DNA of 64,000 bases. Origin: Pollenia angustigena. Lineage: Eukaryota; Arthropoda; Insecta; Diptera; Polleniidae. Under the pieces are notes generated by a model. The model did not search any database and was not told the DNA's origin. It saw only the letters and a program-made list of their open reading frames with translations. The position numbers and the translations under genes are program-made. The stretch is from assembly GCA_930367215.1 (NCBI GenBank), contig OV884056.1:278052067-278116066 (forward strand), written 5' to 3'. Positions 59,195-64,000 of the stretch are shown here, piece by piece; positions within the stretch are counted from its first letter, which is position 1; each line of letters opens with the position of its first letter.

Positions 59195-59692
59195 TCAGTT
59201 TTTGTAATTTAAATAAAACTTTTTTAATTTCAATTAAATTTTGTTTACTTAGCAGTCAGTTATGTAATGAAAATCTATCAATTTTGACAAGATCGCTTTA
59301 AAAAGGCATGATGTATTTAGAGCAAATTTAAAATCCATTTCTGCATTATATAAAGTCTTAACTTTTTCTTCCAAATACAGTTTAATTCAAAAAAGTTATT
59401 TTTTTACTCTTACAGACCTAATTTTATTGCAAGAGCGTTATTCCTTACGGTTATATCACGAAAGGCGACAGTGTGATTTCTAGTCTTATAAAAGTATGAC
59501 AGTTTAAGTTTAATTACAATAGCATTATTCAAAACGGTTTAAGGCGTACCAAACTGATTTCAGAGAGTAGGCCCCATATGGGCAAATCCTGCGTGACGAA
59601 CGCTACATTTGCACGCGTTTTCTGATTGAAATAAAAAAATTTGTTGGTCTTTTAGAATAGATAGCTTCAACTTATATTTAGTATTTAGGTGT

Positions 59693-61704
59693 TTGCTAGA
59701 ATCATCCGGATTACCACAAAGTTTATGGGGTGAAGCCATAAATACAGCAACATATATAAGAAATCGTGCTCCAACAAAGGTTATCGAAGATGTTACTCCT
59801 TATGAGAGGTGGTGTGGTAGACAGCCGTCTGTTGCCCATTTAAAAACGTTTGGTTGTGATGCTGTTATGCTGAAAAAAGGCCCTAAACCTAAAGGTGGTA
59901 AGTTTCTACATAAAGGTGACAAAGTTAAATTTGTTGGCTATCAACTGTATACAAAAGGGTATCGTTTATACAATCCCAGTACAAGACAAATTGTTATTGC
60001 TCGTGATGTAATATTTTTTGAGCAATCTTTTGAAAAAACGGATATACCTGATGGTGCTTTAAATGAAATTTTTTATGCTGATCTTTTTAAAATAAATGAT
60101 GATGATGCTGTGGCCTGTCGGTAATAATAAAAGAAAACGTGGTAGACCAAAATTGGTTAAAGGTGGTGGTAAAGGCAGACCAAGAAAAGTTTATTGCACT
60201 GAGGATGGACCGGAAATGTTGAACTCGATTATTGAAAACCCAAACACTGTGGCCGAGGCGTTGAATTCTGACAATACTATGAAGTGGAAAGATGCAATGC
60301 AAATGGGTTTTTGCCTTAAAACGCAAACCTGATGGTTCCGTAGAAAAATATAAAGCTAGGTTAGTAGCTCATGGTTGTTCGCAGAAGCACAATGTCGATT
60401 ACCAAGAAACTTTTGCTCCGGTGGTACGACATTCAACAATAAGATTACTGTTGGCTCTATCGGCAAAACACAAACTGTTGGTAAACCACATTGATATTGT
60501 GGCAGCTTATTTAAATGGCGATTTAGAAGATGAGGTGTATATGGTGCAGCCTAAGATGTTTGAGGACAAAGATTATCCCAACAAAGTCTGCAAATTAAAC
60601 AAGGCCCTGTACGGTTTAAAACAAGCGGGCAGGGAATGGAACAAAAAGGTGAATGATATTTTGACGGAAATGGGTTTTATGCGGTGCAAGTCAGATACTT
60701 GCGTCTATGTTCAACGAAATGGAGACGAAATTTGCTTAATTGCCATTTATGTTGACGATATGTTGCTAGCATGTTAGAGTGAGCTGGAAATGAAAAATAT
60801 TATTTCAAAATTAAATAAATACGTGGAGGCTATTGATCGTGGTCCAATATCGTTCTACCTGGGGATGGAGATTTATCGTGATGGTTTGCGAGGCGACATT
60901 ACTCTTCATCAGCAGAAATATACCGAACAAATACTCGAACGATGGGGTATGACTGACTGTAAGCCAGCTGCAACTCCATGGTCAAGCGGTACTGTTTTGA
61001 AGAAATGTGTTACTAAATGTGAAGATTTGGACACGAAAAATTACCAAAGTTTAATTGGTGCTTTGATGTACCTGGTCTTGATTTCGAGACCTGATATCAT
61101 TCATGTGGTGTCGAAATTGTCTCAATTTAATTCACATCCACATAAGGAACATTTTCAAGCTGCAAAATATGTTCAGAGATACCTGAAGAAAAATCCTGTA
61201 GGTAAAATTACTTTTTCTGCTAATTTTGAAAATTTTGAATGTTTCACAGACTCAGACTGGGGTTGTGAACCTAATGATCGAAAATCCTATTCTGGTCATG
61301 TGGTGTTCTTGGCTGGTGGTCCTGTTGCCTGGGAGTCCCGTAAACAACCTGTGGTGGCTCTAAGTACAATGGAGGCCGAATATATTGCTCTTTGCCAAGG
61401 TACGAAGGAAGTCGTTTTTCATCGTGGTCTTTTAAAGGAGATGGGTTTTGAAAATTATATCGTGCATCCTACTCCGATTTTCTGTGATAACCAAGGCGCT
61501 GCTTTTATGGTGAAGAATCCAACAGTTCATAAGAGGAGTAAACACATTGATATACGTTATCACTACATCCGAGAAAAATATGAAGAGAAGGCTATCGATA
61601 TACAGTACGTTCCCTCCGATGAGAATGCGGCTGATATTCTTACAAAATGTTTAGATAAACAGAAACATATTAATGGTTGTAATCTTTTAAAAATTGAAAT
61701 GTAA
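59693..61704 (+). pseudogene. Copia (Ty1) polyprotein, 5'-truncated: integrase end, RT, RNase H
   Basis: The first frame (59693-60124) is the end of the integrase core and C-terminal part: LPQSLWGEAINTATYIRNR, HLKTFGCDA and a YNPSTRQI..RDVIF block. A frameshift near 60118 leads to a basic linker (KRKRGRPK), and another near 60300 enters the RT: KWVFALKRKPDG, YKARLVAHGCSQ, FAPVVRHSTIR, AAYLNGDLEDEVYM, LNKALYGLKQAGREWN and the YVDD catalytic box at 60748. A TAG at 60775 interrupts just after it, then the same frame runs to 61704 with RNase H motifs (FTDSDWG, STMEAEYIAL, FCDNQGA, KHIDIRYHYIRE, ADILTK). Gag, protease and the integrase catalytic part are missing. Inactive. Confidence 0.95.
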
Positions 61705-61739
61705 ATTTTTGTTGAAGGCATTTCACTTGAGGGGGAGAT

Positions 61740-61980
61740 TGTTGAAAAAAACGTTACAACCTTAGTACAACTCAAATGCTAACAACTCTGTTCTAGTAAT
61801 GTTCTAATTCTATGTTTTTGTTATTACAATTACATCGTTAAAATATTGCAGATATTGCTAATTCTTTTTTGTGCTTTCGTTAAATAATGAACCGTTTGTA
61901 TTTTTAGAACCTTTTTCCTTAGTATACATATTTTTTATCATTGTTAATAAACTTATTAAATTGTACGACACGGTGTTTCA
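61740..61980 (+). repeat. Copia 3' LTR
   Basis: After the RNase H stop, a polypurine tract (gagggggaga) precedes TGTTGAAAAAAACGTT. The LTR extends to ggtgtttCA at 61980 and has AATAAA at about 61946. About 241 bp. No 5' LTR is present in the window. The right end is set by the CA and distance from the polyadenylation signal. Confidence 0.75.
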
Positions 61981-62912
61981 CTTGAGCGGAGGTTTAGTTT
62001 TTGATTTTGGAATCCAAGCAAATTCCATTGCACTACAAATTTGCTAACAAATATGTACTTACGAATGGCATATATCATAATTTCTTAGCAAGTATTTGCT
62101 GCGAAATAATTGATCACAAAGTTTTGTGACGCACGCTACAAAGGTTGAAGTGCATTTACCTTATTTTTAGCGAATTTGGCATGATAAGTTATACAAAATC
62201 TAATTCCTAAAAGAAAGATGACTATAAGATAATTCTAAACGTACTTATTCGCAGCCAAAAAATTTTGTGATTTTTTGACAAAAGCCGTGAACCCTTTGTG
62301 ACGCACGCTACAGTTTTTCCAGTTGTATTTTATTATTATATTTTATTTATTTTAACAAAACAAATTATATTTTTATGAATTGCATTTCGTAAACTAATTT
62401 CCTAACTAATGAATTTCAACTTTTTTTTAACGAAATTTATATTTTGATAAGTCTGCTGTAAGTGCTACTTTAAGCACAAAAATCACCTAAAATAATGCTA
62501 AATTCACGTATAACATTAAGAAATAAGCAGTGGGGTACGATTTGGTAAAAATTATTGCATTAATGATCATTGAAATACATATTTTTTAATATAAAAATTA
62601 AATTATACATCTAGTCTTATATTCCATTAAAAAAAATGCATTTGAAAAAATTTTGGTTGGTGGACTGTTTCTGGGATTTGCCCATATGGTAAATTATGGG
62701 TCGATCTTTAAAAAATTTAATTGCATGATTTTAAGCCATATAAAAATTGTGCAAAATCTTATAGCAAGCCGTGTATTCCGCTACAATGTATGTCAGTTTT
62801 TGTAATAAAATTATACATTTTTGAGTGTATTGGTTTCACAACTAGATTCATAACTCTTAGCCTTCTGAACAGATTTTGCTGGAATTGCAATCGCAAACTG
62901 CTTATCTAGAAC

Positions 62913-63122
62913 CAGGGTTTAAAAAACCGCAGTCGAAATCAAAAACTGTCGAACAAGAAACGAAAATTTGTTTACAACTTTACGGTTTTTGCGTTGGTTT
63001 GTTAACGACGGTTTGCATTTAATGAATCAGACGTAAAAGCAACAGGTTTTTTTTGCCAATGGCAAATTATGAAGAGGAAAAAATTGCAGTTTTTCTTCTT
63101 TGACTGCAGTTTTTAAACGCTG
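62913..63122. mobile_element. hAT-type MITE (31215 family)
   Basis: Ends CAGGGTTTAAAAAACCGCAG and CTGCAGTTTTTAAACGCTG; flanks tctagaac and ccaagaac agree at 6 of 8 positions. Inserted in the mini-me copy. 210 bp. Confidence 0.8.
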
Positions 63123-63213
63123 CCAAGAACCTATTTGACACCAATATTGTTCTTTTCTTTTGCCTCTTTGGATATTGAGCGTGTTTTCAACAGACGGACA
63201 GACATGCACAGAA

Positions 63214-64000
63214 AAAATTATTGCCGAATTATTTTCAAACAAACGCTTGTTTGAAAATTTTTTTAATTTCTACAAATTTTTTTACTGATTCAATTAATAT
63301 TTTTGTTTGATTTTTATTTAACCAACAATAATGTGGACAACTATTCAAAAATATAATATACGCGTTATTGGTTTCAAGTTTTCATAATTTTGTATAAAAT
63401 ATTTAACGCTTTTTAATGTTGTCGTCTTTATGGGAAATATAAGAACTACAACAAAAAACACATACAGTCTATTTTTGGACGCTTTAAAAAAGTGCAACAA
63501 TAAGAATGATGATAAAATGGCATGACGAGGTGTAGTAAAACAAAAACATAGCATGTAAAAAAAGTTTCACTTTTTTTAAACAACAGAAATAACAACAACA
63601 TCATAAGAAACAAAATACATTTTTGGTTGGTTTCAAAGTTGGTAAAAAAAACAAAATCCCGTATTAAATTTTTTCAAACTGTTTACTTAAATACCTACAT
63701 CAAAACGGTCTGCCGCCGTTTTTGGTTACATTTCTTCTTCATTAGCAAATAAAAGGATACAGTAACAGTGAGTGATGAAGAAAAACATTGTGTGTATAAA
63801 TAAGGCTTCGTTCAAAAATTATTCCAACAAAAAATGTGTCTCAAAGCCAGCCGTCCGCTCTGCTCTGCTTCATCTTCTCCAACAGTGCTTGCTTGTGTGC
63901 GCGCCATTGCTTGTGCAAAAACTTTTTTGTTTGATTCAGCAAAATTATTTGTTTGAAATTTATATGAAGTTCAGTAAACTTTTTGTTTGATTCAGTTAAA
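63214..64000. other. unassigned AT-rich DNA
   Basis: No coding frame with a recognisable domain; no terminal repeats found. Confidence 0.5.

Larger units (their letters stand above)
59582..62681. mobile_element. DNA element X, copy 2, 8-bp palindromic TSD, containing Copia
   Basis: Ends GCAAATCC..GGATTTGC with CCATATGG at 59574-59581 and 62682-62689. Because the host mini-me sequence is known, the duplication is firm. Parts outside the Copia insertion (59582-59690 and about 62040-62681) are colinear with copy 1 inverted. Subterminal GTGACGaACGCTACA and GTGACGCACGCTACA motifs occur near 59592, 62130 and 62300. Superfamily is unresolved; 8 bp fits hAT or P. Confidence 0.85.
59450..63213 (-). 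mobile_element. mini-me-like element, split by element X
   Basis: 59450-59573 (ggtttaaggcgtaccaaact) and 62690-63213 (taaattatgggtcgat, ttttgctggaattgcaatc, gcgtgttttcaacagacgga) are the two parts of one copy, colinear with 46640-47280. It ends at the GTCY tract; the core and 5' block are missing. Confidence 0.75.

Overview
The window is AT-rich animal DNA made almost entirely of decayed and nested transposable elements. I found no host protein-coding gene, rRNA gene or functional tRNA gene. A higher dipteran, probably a calyptrate (blowfly or house-fly type), fits best. The reasons are mini-me/DINE-1-like repeats with the conserved TATATA..GTCY core, DINE/Helitron derivatives with TC..CTAG ends, a Looper-like piggyBac, a Copia element, a tRNA-derived SINE and very many MITEs. 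The species assignment is inference.

Layout. 0-3 kb: remains of an autonomous Helitron family (tandem repeats plus a piece of helicase) cut by a MITE. 4-9 kb: a mini-me-like repeat, then a non-LTR retrotransposon split by a Helitron carrying a giant CATA microsatellite, then a long-armed inverted-repeat element. 9.1-11.7 kb: a nest of TIR elements several levels deep with a hAT element (perfect 8-bp TSD) inside. 11.8-17 kb: mini-me fragments, several MITEs and a cluster of CATAATATGG palindromes. 17.6-20.3 kb: one DNA element (called X here) carrying five later insertions. 21-24 kb: MITEs, an unexplained open minus-strand frame and a SINE. 24.8-27.2 kb: a full-length piggyBac with TTAA at both ends and a transposase broken by two stops. 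27-35 kb: mini-me, hAT and Tc1/mariner-type MITEs. 36-39 kb: a second derivative of the first Helitron family and a 1.2-kb Helitron with about 130-bp internal tandem units. 42-49 kb: two mini-me copies, a pogo-like MITE and others. 50.7-53.2 kb: a minisatellite of about 28-bp units. 53-57 kb: quiet AT-rich DNA with a few MITEs. 57.5-63.2 kb: a near-identical second copy of the 1.3-kb MITE, a hAT element with perfect TSD, and a mini-me element interrupted by a second X copy that itself contains a 5'-truncated Copia element.

The elements do not form a pathway. Their value is stratigraphic: target duplications and interrupted copies show what was mobile and in what order. The clearest candidate novelty is a group of elements with CCCAG..CTGGG termini and 2-bp, non-TA target duplications (9.4, 12.5, 17.8 and 39.8 kb). 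Element X, which sits in palindromic CCATATGG sites, is the second. Two copies of X plus an empty-site comparison inside the window make the insertion boundaries unusually clear.
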